Source of the DNA: Opitutia bacterium
GTDB lineage: Bacteria > Verrucomicrobiota > Verrucomicrobiia > Opitutales > Opitutaceae
Assembly: GCA_947472765.1 (NCBI GenBank)
Contig: CANJCM010000010.1
Span: forward strand, 1-64,000
Direction: 5' to 3'
Length of the DNA stretch: 64,000 nucleotides
Positions within the stretch are counted from its first letter, which is position 1, and each line of letters begins with the position of its first letter. The translations under genes were made by a program, and so were the position numbers. Positions 25,226 through 34,357 of this stretch are shown one piece after another. Under the pieces are notes generated by a model. It was given only the letters and a program-made list of their open reading frames with translations, made no database searches and was not told the DNA's origin.

Positions 25226-26963
25226 CCCGATGTCGCAGGCGCTGCCAGCCGAAGAGCGCCAGCCCTGCGCCGATGAGGATCGCGCCGTAGGTGGCGGGCT
25301 CGGGCGACGGGCGGATTTGCCGGTCGAAGGATTCCCAGTGGGATAGGTTGTTGCTGAAGCCGGTGAAACTCACGCGATTCTGCGGGGCCACGCCGCCCAC
25401 GTCGAAGCTAGCCGGCGTCTGTTTCATCGTGCCCGTGTTGAGCCCGTAGAACGTGCCGCTGGCGAAGAAATAGTCCTGCAGGTAAACCCAGTTGTTAATC
25501 GTCAGGACGGCGTTGTTTTCGATGATGACGTTGCCGGCGGTCAGGAACGTGGCGGCGTTGTTGCCGAAATCGAGGACGGTGTCGCCCGAGATCCGCAGGG
25601 TGCCGACCGTAAGGTTGATGCCCGCGAGGGTCAGGGAGCCGCCGGCCAGCCGCAGTTCGCCCGCGAAATTGAAGGAGCGATCGAACACGAGGGCACCCGT
25701 GCCGATTTTCTCGAAGACGCCGGTCCCGGCCAGCGTGCCGCCAAAGGTGGTCGAGGCGTTGTTGCCACCGACGGTGAGCTGGCCGCCGGCGATCGTGATG
25801 TCGCCCGCACCGGAGAGCGATGCGACCTCGGCGGAGTATCCGCCGAGTTCAAGCGTTGCCCCGCTTGAGATGGTCAGGGTCGTGGTGGCGGCGAGGGCAA
25901 GGTTGGCGCCGAGGCTGAGCTGGCCCGCCGCGAGGTGGGTGGCGCCCGTGTACGAATTGGCGCCGGTCAGTGTCAGATTTCCCGCGCCGGTCTTGGTCAA
26001 CGAACCGGAACCAGAGATGGTGCCGGCGAACGTGCCCGCGCTCGCCTGATCGAAGACGAGGGCTGCGCTGTTGGTGATGGCGCCCTGCAGGCTGGTGGTG
26101 TTGCCCTGCAGGGTGCCGGCGGCAACGGTCGTGCCGCCGGTGTAATTGTTGGGGCCGGTGAGGGTCAGCGTGCCGGCCCCGGACTTCGTCAACCCGCCCG
26201 CCCCCGAGAGCGCGCCCGCCAGCGCCACGTCGACGCCGTTCGTGTCGATCGTGCCGCCGGAAGTGCCGAGGGCGATCGTTCGCGCCGAACTCAATCCGGC
26301 GGTGGTCCGGAGCGTTCCGCCGTCGAAGATCAGGCCACCGGCCACGCCGCCGAGGTTCGCGTCGGCGGCAACGCTGACCGTGCCGGAGTTCAGCCGGGTG
26401 CCGCCGCTGTAGGAATTCGTGCCGCTCAATTGCAGCGTGCCGTTGCCGGACTTCGTCAGGCTGCCCGCGCCGCTGATCGCGCCAGTCATCGTGGTATTCG
26501 CTGCGCCGGTGAGCGTCAGCGCGCGGCTGCCGAGCGCGACGGTTCCGGTGAAGGCGAGAGCGGCGTTGGTCGCGCTCCACGTTTGATTGGCGGCGACCGT
26601 GATGGCGTTGGTGATCGTCTGGAGCTGGCTCGAGGTGTTGGCGACCGCCTGCGTGACCGACGTGCCGTCAATGGTGAGCGTGCTGCCCCCGATGGTGAAA
26701 GCGCCCGCGCCGCTGTCGAAGGCGATCGAGTTGATGCTCCACTTCGCATTCGCATCGGGTGTCAGCCGGGTGCTGCCGGTGAAAATCAGGTCCGCGGTGC
26801 CGGTCTTGGGCGGCGCGCCGTCTGGACTCCAGTTAGCGGCGTCTGCCCACCGATCCTTGCTGGCATGCCCGCCGTCCCAGACGAAAGTCGCCGCCCGCGT
26901 CGGACTGCCGGGGCCGCCGAGCCCCAGCGCAGTAACCCAGAAGAGTGTGGTTCTGAGTTTCAT
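25221..26963 (-). CDS. Autotransporter-strand-repeat PEP-CTERM surface protein
   Basis: 580 residues. A signal peptide (about 1-24) is followed by a Gly/Thr/Ser-rich beta-solenoid with repeated G-L-T-K-x-G-x-G-T-L-x-L-x-G-x-N-x-Y-x-G units (autotransporter-associated strand repeats) across about residues 150-450. The C-terminus has the PEP-CTERM signal: P-S-P-E-P-A-T-Y, a hydrophobic helix GAILIGAGLALFGW, then RLRHR. Such proteins are sorted and probably released by an exosortase and are linked to biofilm or exopolysaccharide; there is no exosortase gene in the window. The stop codon is contributed by a repeat (25173-25225). Confidence 0.87.
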   Translation of the reverse strand: MKLRTTLFWVTALGLGGPGSPTRAATFVWDGGHASKDRWADAANWSPDGAPPKTGTADLIFTGSTRLTPDANAKWSINSIAFDSGAGAFTIGGSTLTIDGTSVTQAVANTSSQLQTITNAITVAANQTWSATNAALAFTGTVALGSRALTLTGAANTTMTGAISGAGSLTKSGNGTLQLSGTNSYSGGTRLNSGTVSVAADANLGGVAGGLIFDGGTLRTTAGLSSARTIALGTSGGTIDTNGVDVALAGALSGAGGLTKSGAGTLTLTGPNNYTGGTTVAAGTLQGNTTSLQGAITNSAALVFDQASAGTFAGTISGSGSLTKTGAGNLTLTGANSYTGATHLAAGQLSLGANLALAATTTLTISSGATLELGGYSAEVASLSGAGDITIAGGQLTVGGNNASTTFGGTLAGTGVFEKIGTGALVFDRSFNFAGELRLAGGSLTLAGINLTVGTLRISGDTVLDFGNNAATFLTAGNVIIENNAVLTINNWVYLQDYFFASGTFYGLNTGTMKQTPASFDVGGVAPQNRVSFTGFSNNLSHWESFDRQIRPSPEPATYGAILIGAGLALFGWQRLRHRA

Positions 26964-27077
26964 GGATGGCGGCAGGTGAAGGGCCCGGGCGGGTAGAGGA
27001 CGATGCGCGGCGAGTCTACGCCCCGGGCCGCCGATCTACTATGGGGCCTAACCCTGCAACCCGCCGCCTTCGGCCGG

Positions 27078-27474
27078 CGTGTCTGGTGGGGGCAGGTCGG
27101 TCGTCCGTTTCAGGGGACGAACAAGGCGCTGCACGTGGAGCCAGGGCCGGGCCTCGCCGGGATGGCGCATTACATTCATCTCAATCCCGTGCGGGCGAAG
27201 CTGGTCCGGGCGGAGCGGCTGTTGCAGCCTGCATCATTTTGCCAGCAAGAACCGGCCGGCGTGCCTCGAAGCGGCGACGATTCTCGCGGAGGCGACATCC
27301 CCCTTGCTTGTTTCGCCCGCAGACGAATCGTGGCGCGCCATGGTCGCAGAAGCTGTGCGGGCCGCCGCGAAACAAAAGGACCGGACGGCGTTGATGGACC
27401 TGCGGCGCGGGTGCCAGCGCGGGCGCGCACAAGGCGCACCCCTACGATGCTGGCTTGAACGACGTCCGTCGTAG
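27078..27474 (+). pseudogene. Truncated, frameshifted REP-associated tyrosine transposase (RAYT)
   Basis: Frame 1 (about 27078-27230) reads ALHVEPGPGLAGMAHYIHL then NPVRAKLVRAERLL, containing the Y-I-x-x-N-P-V-R motif with the catalytic tyrosine of Y1 transposases (codon 27171-27173). The continuation LHHFASKNRPACLEAATI and ESWRAMVAEAVRAAAKQK is in the next frame from about 27231, so a small deletion has broken the gene. The N-terminal part with the HUH metal motif is missing. RAYTs mobilise REP sequences; this relic is the only transposase trace among the 25 REP hairpins and ends against a family A REP pair. Confidence 0.8.
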
Positions 27475-27495
27475 GGGCGTGGCTCGTCCACGCCC
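27421..27495. repeat. REP-type inverted pair, family A, downstream of the RAYT relic
   Basis: The - copy 27421-27445 has stem GGGCGCGC/GCGCACCC, loop ACAAG, CTAC foot. The + copy 27471-27495 is GTAG plus GGGCGTGG/CCACGCCC, loop CTCGT. It overlaps the 3' end of the RAYT relic and stops 6 bp before the GT41 stop codon. RAYT genes flanked by their REPs are the expected arrangement. Confidence 0.8.
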
Positions 27496-27501
27496 AATCG
27501 G

Positions 27502-29868
27502 CTACAGTTTCGACCCGGCAGCCACGCAGTAGTCACGCCACATCGCCTCGTATGCTGCCTCGATCGTGCGGGCGAATCCCGCGGCGTCGCACAATGGCGA
27601 TCCCGCCATCCGCACTCGGAGCGTGCGGCGCAGTTCCGCCAGCCGCGGTACATCGGTGGCCCACGCAGCGGCGAGGTCGACGTAGGCCGGAGTCGAGTCG
27701 GCGATGGCTTCTTCGAGACCCACGCGGGTCAGGAGGCTGGCGCCGACGCGGGCCGAGTGGCGATCGCCCCGCAGCGTGATCACGGGCACGCCCATCCACA
27801 GCGCCTCGCACGTGGTGGTGGTGCCGTTGTAGGGAAAAGGATCCAGCGCCACGTCGACTTCGGCGTAGTGAGCGAGGTGGTCGGCGGCGGCGGGTTGCAT
27901 CGGCGCGAGCCGGACCCGGCTGGGATCGAAGCCATGATCCCGTTCGAGGCGGCCAAGAAAGGCGGAGGAACTCGCCGGGTCGGAGAATAATTTCCCTTTG
28001 AGGAGCAGCCGTGAATTCGGCACCCGGCGAAGGATCGCGCTCCACGCGTCGAGCGTCGCGGCCGAGAGCTTCGTGGTGTTGTTGAAGGAGCCAAACGTGA
28101 TCACGCCGTGACTTGTCACCGGCGGACTCGAGGGCATGGGTGCGTCCGGGAGCGGACCAAAGCAGAGAAAGCCGTGCGGGAGGCGGATCAGCTTTTCGGT
28201 GGCGAGGGCGTCGCTACCGGCTGGATCGGTGATCGCATCGACGATCCGGTAATCAACTGCCCGCAGTCCCGTCGTGTCCGGGTAGCCGAGCCACGCCACC
28301 TGGATCGGCGCCGGTTTGCGGGCGAACACGGGGAGCCGGCTGCGCGCGGTGTGGCCGGCGAGATCGACAAGGATGTCGATGCCGTCGTCCACGCTGCGCG
28401 CGGCGAGTTCCTCGTCCGAGAGCCCGACGGTTTGGACCCAGCGGGAGCAGAGTTCGCGGAGCCGGGCCGTGACGGCGTCGGGTCGCGGAACCTCGGCGTA
28501 GCAGGTCACCTCGACCGCCTGCGGATCGTGGGCGCGAAGCAGCGGTTCGAGGAAGGTGGCCACCGGGTGCTGCTGTAGATCCGGCGAAACGTATCCGATG
28601 CGCAGCGGACGATGGGGCGCGGGCGGCGGGTGAAAACTTCGCGGCGGCGGCACGGCCGGTTCGCCAAGCTGGAGATGCTCCGCGAAAATTTCCCGGGCCG
28701 AACTGCGCGACGTATAGTGCACCGAGAGCAGGATGTTCGAGCGCACCGTCGGATTGTCCGGCTGGAGGGCGAAGGCCCGCCGGTAGCACTGCTCGGCGGC
28801 GGTGGGATCGAGATATTGCAGCGTGCGGCCGAGGTTGTTCCAGGCCTCGAAAAAGCGCGGATCGATCTCGATCGCCCGGCGGTAACTCGCGACGGCCTCC
28901 TGCCAGCGCCCGAGATCGGCCAGGGTCGAGCCGAGATTGTTGTGAGCCTTGGGAAACGCGGGATGCTGCGCAATCGCCCGCCGCAGCGGCGCCTCGGCAT
29001 CCTCGGGGCGGCCGAGCCGCTGCAGCGTGGAACCGAGGTTGTTCAGGACTTCGACCCGATCCGGCTGGAGTCGCAGGGCCGCCCGCAGGATGGGCTCAGC
29101 CTCCTCGGGGCGGCCGAGTTCAAGCACGAGTCCGCCGAGATTGTTGAACGCATCAGGGTAGTCCGGGTTCAACCCGGTGGCGCGACGAAACTGCGCCTCC
29201 GCGCCCGAGCGATCGTTCAGGGCATGCAGAATGAGGCCGAGATTGTTCGCGGCCTCGGCGTCGTCGGGGAGAAGTGCGACGGCCTGGCGAGCGGCCCCGG
29301 CTGCCTCGGCCGATCGACCGAGCAGTTGCAGCGATGCACTCAGGACTTTCCACGCGAGCGGATGAGTTGGGTGCCTCTGGGTGAAGGGCCGCGCGCTTTC
29401 GACGACCGCGGCGTGCTCGCCAGCGCGGAAGTGCGCGAGGATCGTACCCTCGTCGACGCCCTCCGGGCCGCCAGGTGCGGGCGCCGTCGCCGGTGTACCC
29501 GCGTGGCGCAGCCGCGCTTCGGCTTCGCGAATGAACTTCGGCGCGATCCCCCGCCGCTGGCCCAGCCGGATGGTCTGCTGCGCGAGATCGAGGCGGTTTG
29601 CGGCGATGAGTCCCTGCAGCTGGCTCTGCCAGAACGTGACGTTGGCTGGCGCGGCTTCGACCGCGGCCTTCAGATGAGGCAGTCCGGCCTCGGGTTGACC
29701 CACGGCTACGAGCAGGAGGCCGAGGTTGTGGTTGGCATCGGCGTGCCGGGGTTGCTGCGCGAGAATCGCCCGGTAGAGCGGCTCGGCCTCGGCCAGCTGG
29801 CCGGCGCGGTGCGCGGCGATGGCGCGCGCGAGCAACGCGGCAACCTTGGGCGCGCCGGAATCAGCCAT
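27502..29868 (-). CDS. TPR protein with GT41 (O-GlcNAc-transferase-like) domain
   Basis: 788 residues. The first ~390 residues are TPR helices (repeated A-x-x-N-L-G-x-x-L units, e.g. DAFNNLGGLVLELGRPEEA). The C-terminal half is a GT41 domain with RIGYVSPDLQQHPVATFLEP, the F-G-S-F-N-N-T-T-K sugar-nucleotide motif and LDPFPYNGTTTTCEALWMGVPVITL. In eukaryotes this enzyme places O-GlcNAc on Ser/Thr; bacterial members modify cytosolic proteins, adhesins or flagellin. The TPR part selects protein partners. Apparently monocistronic; no adhesin gene is adjacent. The frame is intact and length is typical. Confidence 0.88.
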   Translation of the reverse strand: MADSGAPKVAALLARAIAAHRAGQLAEAEPLYRAILAQQPRHADANHNLGLLLVAVGQPEAGLPHLKAAVEAAPANVTFWQSQLQGLIAANRLDLAQQTIRLGQRRGIAPKFIREAEARLRHAGTPATAPAPGGPEGVDEGTILAHFRAGEHAAVVESARPFTQRHPTHPLAWKVLSASLQLLGRSAEAAGAARQAVALLPDDAEAANNLGLILHALNDRSGAEAQFRRATGLNPDYPDAFNNLGGLVLELGRPEEAEPILRAALRLQPDRVEVLNNLGSTLQRLGRPEDAEAPLRRAIAQHPAFPKAHNNLGSTLADLGRWQEAVASYRRAIEIDPRFFEAWNNLGRTLQYLDPTAAEQCYRRAFALQPDNPTVRSNILLSVHYTSRSSAREIFAEHLQLGEPAVPPPRSFHPPPAPHRPLRIGYVSPDLQQHPVATFLEPLLRAHDPQAVEVTCYAEVPRPDAVTARLRELCSRWVQTVGLSDEELAARSVDDGIDILVDLAGHTARSRLPVFARKPAPIQVAWLGYPDTTGLRAVDYRIVDAITDPAGSDALATEKLIRLPHGFLCFGPLPDAPMPSSPPVTSHGVITFGSFNNTTKLSAATLDAWSAILRRVPNSRLLLKGKLFSDPASSSAFLGRLERDHGFDPSRVRLAPMQPAAADHLAHYAEVDVALDPFPYNGTTTTCEALWMGVPVITLRGDRHSARVGASLLTRVGLEEAIADSTPAYVDLAAAWATDVPRLAELRRTLRVRMAGSPLCDAAGFARTIEAAYEAMWRDYCVAAGSKL

Positions 29869-30006
29869 GGCGAATTGAATTCATCCGCCCCAGAGCTGAC
29901 AGCCCGCGCCGCCGGAGGGAAGATCGGTTAATTCCGCGCGGGGTCGCGACGCGGCCCGCGGCACGGGCGGAACGAAACGGACGGAAGCCGGCCGGCTCAA
30001 CCGCGG

Positions 30007-31221
30007 CTACTCGACGTTGATCGACAGTTTGCCGGTGCGGTACTGCTCCTCCCAGACCTTGAGGCAGTCCGCGATATACTGGTCGAGCGGACGACTCTCG
30101 CCGGTGTGCTCGAGGAGCTCCGGGAGCCAGCGCTTGCCGAAGCGGACGTGCTGGGTCTCGTCGGCGATGTCGTAGCGCACAAACTGTTCGCTCAGCAGGT
30201 CACCGGACTTCTGGTGCGCCTCCACGCGGCGGTGGCGATACGGAAACGCATGCACCTCGTTGCCCATCGTCAGCATGCAGTACTGCATCACGGGCGGGAA
30301 CTGGCAGCGCCACTTGAAGATCTGCAGGTACTGCGGTGACTGATACGGATCCATCCGGTGGTGGCGCATCCACTCATAGCCCATCAGCGCATGGCGGACC
30401 TCGTCGTAGAGGTGACGGGCCGAGTCGAACTGAAACTCCCACGGCATCTTGGTAATCCCGAACATCACGACGGCCACGGTTTCCGCGGCGAGCATCTCGG
30501 TCGAGTAACGCTCGAACTCCTCGACGGTATGGGCGTCGTGGTCCTCCTCCGCCGGCATGGCCGCCACGTCCGATCCGAGGTTCGTGAAGCGTTCGTCGCG
30601 GCGTGCCTCGCGCGGCGCGACAAACGGAACGCGTTCCAGCGCGGCCGCCGGGGTGGGTCCGCGGCTTTCGAGCCCGCTGACGCCGCCCGCCGCCGAGAGC
30701 AACGCGCGCATGTAGCGCTCCCACGCCCGGGCCGCGGGCGAAATGCGACCGGCCTGTTCCGCGTCCTTCAGGAGCGGCTGGAGGCGCAGCCGTTCCGCCT
30801 TCAGGTCCAGCAGCATGTGCTGAATCGCGCGGACGCTCGGCAGGTCGCTGTTCGGAAAGGTCGCGGTCTCGTGATTCTCGAGCGCGGCGATCAAGCTCGG
30901 CGTCACCACGCCATAGTAGGCCAGCGCGAGGGCGTATTCGTCCGGGGCGTGCAGGCATTCCTCCATCAGGCGGACCAGCGCCACGTCGGCGGGTCGCTGG
31001 AAGGCCGGCGACTGGATTTCACGCAGACGCAGGTAGAGCGCGTTCACGTGCAGCGAGTTTTCCCAGATCGTGCGGCCGAACTCGCACTTCAGTTCAAATC
31101 GCGCCGCGGCGGGCAGCCAGCCGGCGAGGATGCGCATGGCCTCGTGGACCACATAACGATACCGATTGAGCAGGCGGCGGTTGGCGTCGATGTCGATGGC
31201 GGGCGCGACGGTCACATTCAT
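30007..31221 (-). CDS. Probable di-iron ferritin-fold protein
   Basis: 404 residues from the ATG at 31221 (a longer frame starts at 31275). The N-terminal half is helical. The C-terminal half has the di-iron pattern E (AAETVAVVMF), E-x-x-H in LYDEVRHALMGYEWM, and E-x-x-H in DIADETQHVRFGKRWL, plus H-rich HAFPYRHRRVEAH. This matches ferritin-like carboxylate-bridged oxygenases, but I cannot name the family; proteins of this kind are sometimes described as hypothetical in Verrucomicrobia. An oxygenase or oxidase role on a small molecule is the best guess. It is divergent from the AraC regulator gene, with candidate operator repeats between them. Confidence 0.55.
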   Translation of the reverse strand: MNVTVAPAIDIDANRRLLNRYRYVVHEAMRILAGWLPAAARFELKCEFGRTIWENSLHVNALYLRLREIQSPAFQRPADVALVRLMEECLHAPDEYALALAYYGVVTPSLIAALENHETATFPNSDLPSVRAIQHMLLDLKAERLRLQPLLKDAEQAGRISPAARAWERYMRALLSAAGGVSGLESRGPTPAAALERVPFVAPREARRDERFTNLGSDVAAMPAEEDHDAHTVEEFERYSTEMLAAETVAVVMFGITKMPWEFQFDSARHLYDEVRHALMGYEWMRHHRMDPYQSPQYLQIFKWRCQFPPVMQYCMLTMGNEVHAFPYRHRRVEAHQKSGDLLSEQFVRYDIADETQHVRFGKRWLPELLEHTGESRPLDQYIADCLKVWEEQYRTGKLSINVE

Positions 31222-31295
31222 GGGTTGCGAGGAGGATTGGAGACTTCCGCCGGTGAAGTTGCCGGAGCCCTGCACCCAACAGGAGGTTTATAAAT

Positions 31296-31327
31296 TGATA
31301 AAACCGATGATTCCGTGATAAATCGGC
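31296..31327. promoter_or_regulatory. Candidate AraC-type direct-repeat operator
   Basis: TGATAAAACCGAT (31296) and TGATAAATCGGC (31316) form an imperfect direct repeat with 20-bp spacing, roughly two helical turns, as expected for AraC-type regulators. It lies in an AT-rich patch between the divergent di-iron and AraC genes. Assignment is by position and spacing only. Confidence 0.4.
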
Positions 31328-31350
31328 TTTTCACGCACCGCACCCGGCAA

Positions 31351-32130
31351 ATGAAACTCCTCATCTGTGGCACGGGAAGCTACCGGGCTGGCGGCACCAT
31401 CGGGCCGGCCCGCTGGCCGCATCACGACTTGCTGATCGTGACCGGGGGAAGCGTGGAACTCCGCTGCGGGGCAAGGGAGCTGGCCCTGCGGGCGCACGAT
31501 GCGGTGTTGATTCCGCCGGGGACCGACTTTGTCGGGAAGGCGGGCTACGCCGGCGGGGCGATTTGGGTGCAGCATTGCGTGCTGGCGGCGGGGGATTTGC
31601 CCCCGGCATTCAGCCGGGCGGCCGGGCCGGTGGTGTGCCGGGGCATCGCGGGCAGCGAAATGGTGCGGGTGCTGCTGCGCCGGTTGCACGGACTGCGGGA
31701 GCGCGAGTCGGCGGCTGACCGGCGGCTGCGCGAAGCTTTGTTTCGGGCGCTGCTGCTCGAGCTGGCGCAGCCGGCGCCCGAGGCCGGAACGTCCGGGCCC
31801 GGCGTGAATCGCCTTCAGCCCGCGATCGAGTGGGCGGAGACGAACCCCGGAGCTACGCCGGGATTGCGCGTCATGGCCGGACGGGCCCGACTCTCCGAAA
31901 GCCATTTTCGCAGTCTCTTTCGCAAGCTCCGGGGCCAGCCGGCGGGGACCTGGCTGCGCGAGCGCCGGATGGAGGAGGCGGGGCGGCTGCTGCGCACCAC
32001 CGAGCTGACGTTGAAGGAAATCGCCGCGCGGCTGGGTTACGGCGATGTGGTCAGCTTCAATCGCGCTTTCGCGCGCCATCATGGGACGCCGCCGGGCCGG
32101 TTTCGCCGGACGAGTCCGAAGGCGGTCTGA
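31351..32130 (+). CDS. AraC-family transcriptional regulator
   Basis: 259 residues from the ATG at 31351 (a GTG at 31315 is an alternative). The N-terminal part is a cupin-like sensing domain (residues about 1-90, LIPPGTDFVGKAGYAGG). The C-terminal ~100 residues carry two helix-turn-helix motifs (LRVMAGRARLSESHFRSLFR and LTLKEIAARLGYGDVVSFNR) with the family ending RAFARHHGTPPGRFRR. It probably controls the divergent di-iron gene and perhaps itself. Its last 74 bp overlap the convergent MFS gene at 32057, unusually long for convergent genes. Confidence 0.88.
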   Translation: MKLLICGTGSYRAGGTIGPARWPHHDLLIVTGGSVELRCGARELALRAHDAVLIPPGTDFVGKAGYAGGAIWVQHCVLAAGDLPPAFSRAAGPVVCRGIAGSEMVRVLLRRLHGLRERESAADRRLREALFRALLLELAQPAPEAGTSGPGVNRLQPAIEWAETNPGATPGLRVMAGRARLSESHFRSLFRKLRGQPAGTWLRERRMEEAGRLLRTTELTLKEIAARLGYGDVVSFNRAFARHHGTPPGRFRRTSPKAV

Positions 32131-33484
32131 CCGCTCGCGGCGGGCTTTCGGTCAGGTTGATCAAGTTGGCGAGCCCGCGAATCGGGCGGAGCAGCCACGC
32201 GCCCCGCAGCAGGGGTTCGTCGGCGGGAGCCTGTTCCGGCAGGCGCCGCAGGAGCAGGCTGAGGACGACCATGACGAGGAGCAGGATGATGAAGAACGCG
32301 ACGAAGACGGGCTCGCGGACCGCCCGGCCGCTGTCGTCCTTCAGGAAGAGGCCCCACACGACCGGCGCGACGCCGCCGAGGCAGGTGATGGTGGCGCTGT
32401 GCAGCGACACGGGGAGGGCACGATCCTCGGCCGGCACGAGGCGGACGAGGTAGTTCAGGTTGGCGGACGTCCAGCAGCCACCCGCGAAGCCCTGGACGAA
32501 GAAGAGCACGGGTACGATCGCGTTCAGGGGCTCGCCCACCTTCAGGAACGCGAGCCAGCCCACGGCGACGAAGCCGTAGCCCGAATACGAATACCGGAAG
32601 AACGGCTTCGCGCCGACGCGATCGATGCGCGAACGCATCACGATGTTTGCCGTGATCACGCCGAGGTAGGTGAGCATCGCATAAATCATGATCGCAGCGG
32701 CGGCGGTGCCGTGGGCGGTCTTGAGGTAGAACGCGGTGAACGGGGCGAGCGGCGTGATGGCGATGAAGAGCGGGACCGACTGATAGAGATACGTCCGATA
32801 CAGTCCCCGTTGCGTCAGGAGCCGCGGCGTTTCGGTCAGGATTTTCTCCAGGCTGATCAGCTTGGGCTTCGGCACATCGGGCAGCCGCTTCAGCTCGCGG
32901 TAGGCGGCCAGCGCTCCGAAGACGGCGATCAGGTACTGCACCTGAAAGGCCGAGTAAGGCGGCAGGACGATGAAGATGGCCGCGCAGAGCATGAGGATGC
33001 CGAGTCCTGCGACGGCGGCGAGGAGCTGGTCGGTCGACCAGTAGCGGCCGCGGACGTCCTCCGGCACCACCTGATACAGCCACGGTGTAATCGCGGCGGT
33101 GCCCATGGCGCGGTAGATCGCGTAGCAGAACATCGCGATGACCATCCCCGAAATCATCCAGCCCGACGGGTGCGCCGGCGCGAGCGCGGCGAGTCCCAGC
33201 GGCACGAGCAGAAACCAGGCGCGTGCATTCCAGCCGAAGAGGGTGAGCCGCTTGTAGCCGAGATGCGGCAGCAGGGCCGTGGCCACGACCTGGACGGGCG
33301 TGAGCAGGAACGTCCAGGCGAACACCAGCCCGACCTGGAACGAGTCCGCGCCGAGATGCTGCATGAAGAGCACCGTCGGCGTGCCGATCACGACCTGCCA
33401 GTTGAGCGCGTGGAAGAAGGCGAAGTACAACCCGTGCCGATACGGGTAGAGCTCGGGATGGCGGGTGCGCGTCGGAAACAGCAT
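32057..33484 (-). CDS. MFS permease (last gene of the leftward sugar operon)
   Basis: 475 residues with about twelve hydrophobic helices and the loop signature EDVRGRYWSTDQLL. The start ELYPYRHGLYFAFFHALNW resembles MFS subgroups found with sugar catabolic genes in Verrucomicrobia and Planctomycetes. The C-terminal ~30 residues are Ser/Pro-rich and hydrophilic; the coding region overlaps the 3' end of the AraC gene by 74 bp on the other strand. As the distal gene of the leftward operon (40.4 to 32.1 kb), it is a likely importer of the breakdown sugar or exporter of a by-product. Start at 33484. Confidence 0.8.
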   Translation of the reverse strand: MLFPTRTRHPELYPYRHGLYFAFFHALNWQVVIGTPTVLFMQHLGADSFQVGLVFAWTFLLTPVQVVATALLPHLGYKRLTLFGWNARAWFLLVPLGLAALAPAHPSGWMISGMVIAMFCYAIYRAMGTAAITPWLYQVVPEDVRGRYWSTDQLLAAVAGLGILMLCAAIFIVLPPYSAFQVQYLIAVFGALAAYRELKRLPDVPKPKLISLEKILTETPRLLTQRGLYRTYLYQSVPLFIAITPLAPFTAFYLKTAHGTAAAAIMIYAMLTYLGVITANIVMRSRIDRVGAKPFFRYSYSGYGFVAVGWLAFLKVGEPLNAIVPVLFFVQGFAGGCWTSANLNYLVRLVPAEDRALPVSLHSATITCLGGVAPVVWGLFLKDDSGRAVREPVFVAFFIILLLVMVVLSLLLRRLPEQAPADEPLLRGAWLLRPIRGLANLINLTESPPRAVRPPSDSSGETGPAASHDGARKRD

Positions 33485-33502
33485 CGGGGGACGGGCGGCG
33501 GC

Positions 33503-34345
33503 TCAGCGGCGCGAAGTCGACCAGAGGGCGCGGAGATCGCGGGCGACGACGAGGGTGTCCTGCCAGGTGTCACCGTGCGTGCTCAGCCCGTAGGCGGGCG
33601 CCGCGTGACCGAGTTCCGGCACCGCGATCACCGGCCCGGTGGCGCGCTGGCGCTGCAGATGGTGGAAGAGCGGGGCGATGAACTCGTCGCGCCAGGCGAG
33701 ATATTCGGGCGTGCGCCGGCCGCGCGCATTGAGCACGGGGAGCTGGGCGTGGTGCGCGTTGAACGGACGGAGGTGAAACTGCTCCGCGTGCGCCAGGGCG
33801 GAGGGTTGCTGCGTGGTGAGCGTTGACCAGGTGACCGCCGGGACGAGGTGGCGGACGACGGCGACATGGGAGTAGTCGAGGCAGACGGGGAGGTCCTCGC
33901 CGCAGCTTTTCCGGTAGGCGGATTGCAGCGCGGTGAGCGTCTCGGGCAATTCCGTGAAGGTGGCACGATGGGTCTCGATGGCGAACGGCAGCTCGAAGCG
34001 CCGGGCGGCGGCGCGGATCCGCCGCGCGAGACTAAGCGCGACGCGCAAGGGTGTTTCGGGCCGGCCGATCTGGATGCCGATCGCGACGGCGCCGAGATCT
34101 TTCGCTGCCTGGAACGTCGGGACGATCGACTCCGGCGTCGCGACACTGGTGATCGCGAGGTAGCGCAGGTTGCCGCGGGCGGCGATGGCCGGGATCGGAG
34201 GCGACATCACGCCGTCGAAGCCGGCCGCGCGGATGGCCGCAAACTTCCGGGCCCAGCTCCAATCCCGGGATTTCGTCGGGTACTCGCGGAGTGACCACAG
34301 CGTGGCGAAGAGCTGAAGCGAACGGGATGGATGAGCGACTGACAT
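33503..34345 (-). CDS. Sugar isomerase/epimerase-like TIM barrel
   Basis: 280 residues. It resembles xylose-isomerase-like TIM-barrel proteins: a conserved opening (LFATLWSLREYPTKS), metal-site-like residues in LPFAIETHRATF, VCLDYSHVAVVR and VIAVPELGHA. Compared with the exported isomerase at 8863, it has no signal peptide and is cytoplasmic. An isomerase, epimerase or dehydratase step in the sugar pathway is the likely role; the substrate is unknown. It sits between the MFS gene (18-bp gap) and the glycosidase-like gene (12-bp gap), so it belongs to the same operon. Confidence 0.75.
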   Translation of the reverse strand: MSVAHPSRSLQLFATLWSLREYPTKSRDWSWARKFAAIRAAGFDGVMSPPIPAIAARGNLRYLAITSVATPESIVPTFQAAKDLGAVAIGIQIGRPETPLRVALSLARRIRAAARRFELPFAIETHRATFTELPETLTALQSAYRKSCGEDLPVCLDYSHVAVVRHLVPAVTWSTLTTQQPSALAHAEQFHLRPFNAHHAQLPVLNARGRRTPEYLAWRDEFIAPLFHHLQRQRATGPVIAVPELGHAAPAYGLSTHGDTWQDTLVVARDLRALWSTSRR

Positions 34346-34357
34346 CGGGCACGAGCT

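Noticed and set aside
26964-27501. A complete transposase gene at 27 kb
   Set aside because: The Tyr motif and C-terminus are in different frames and the HUH domain is missing, so it is annotated as a pseudogene.
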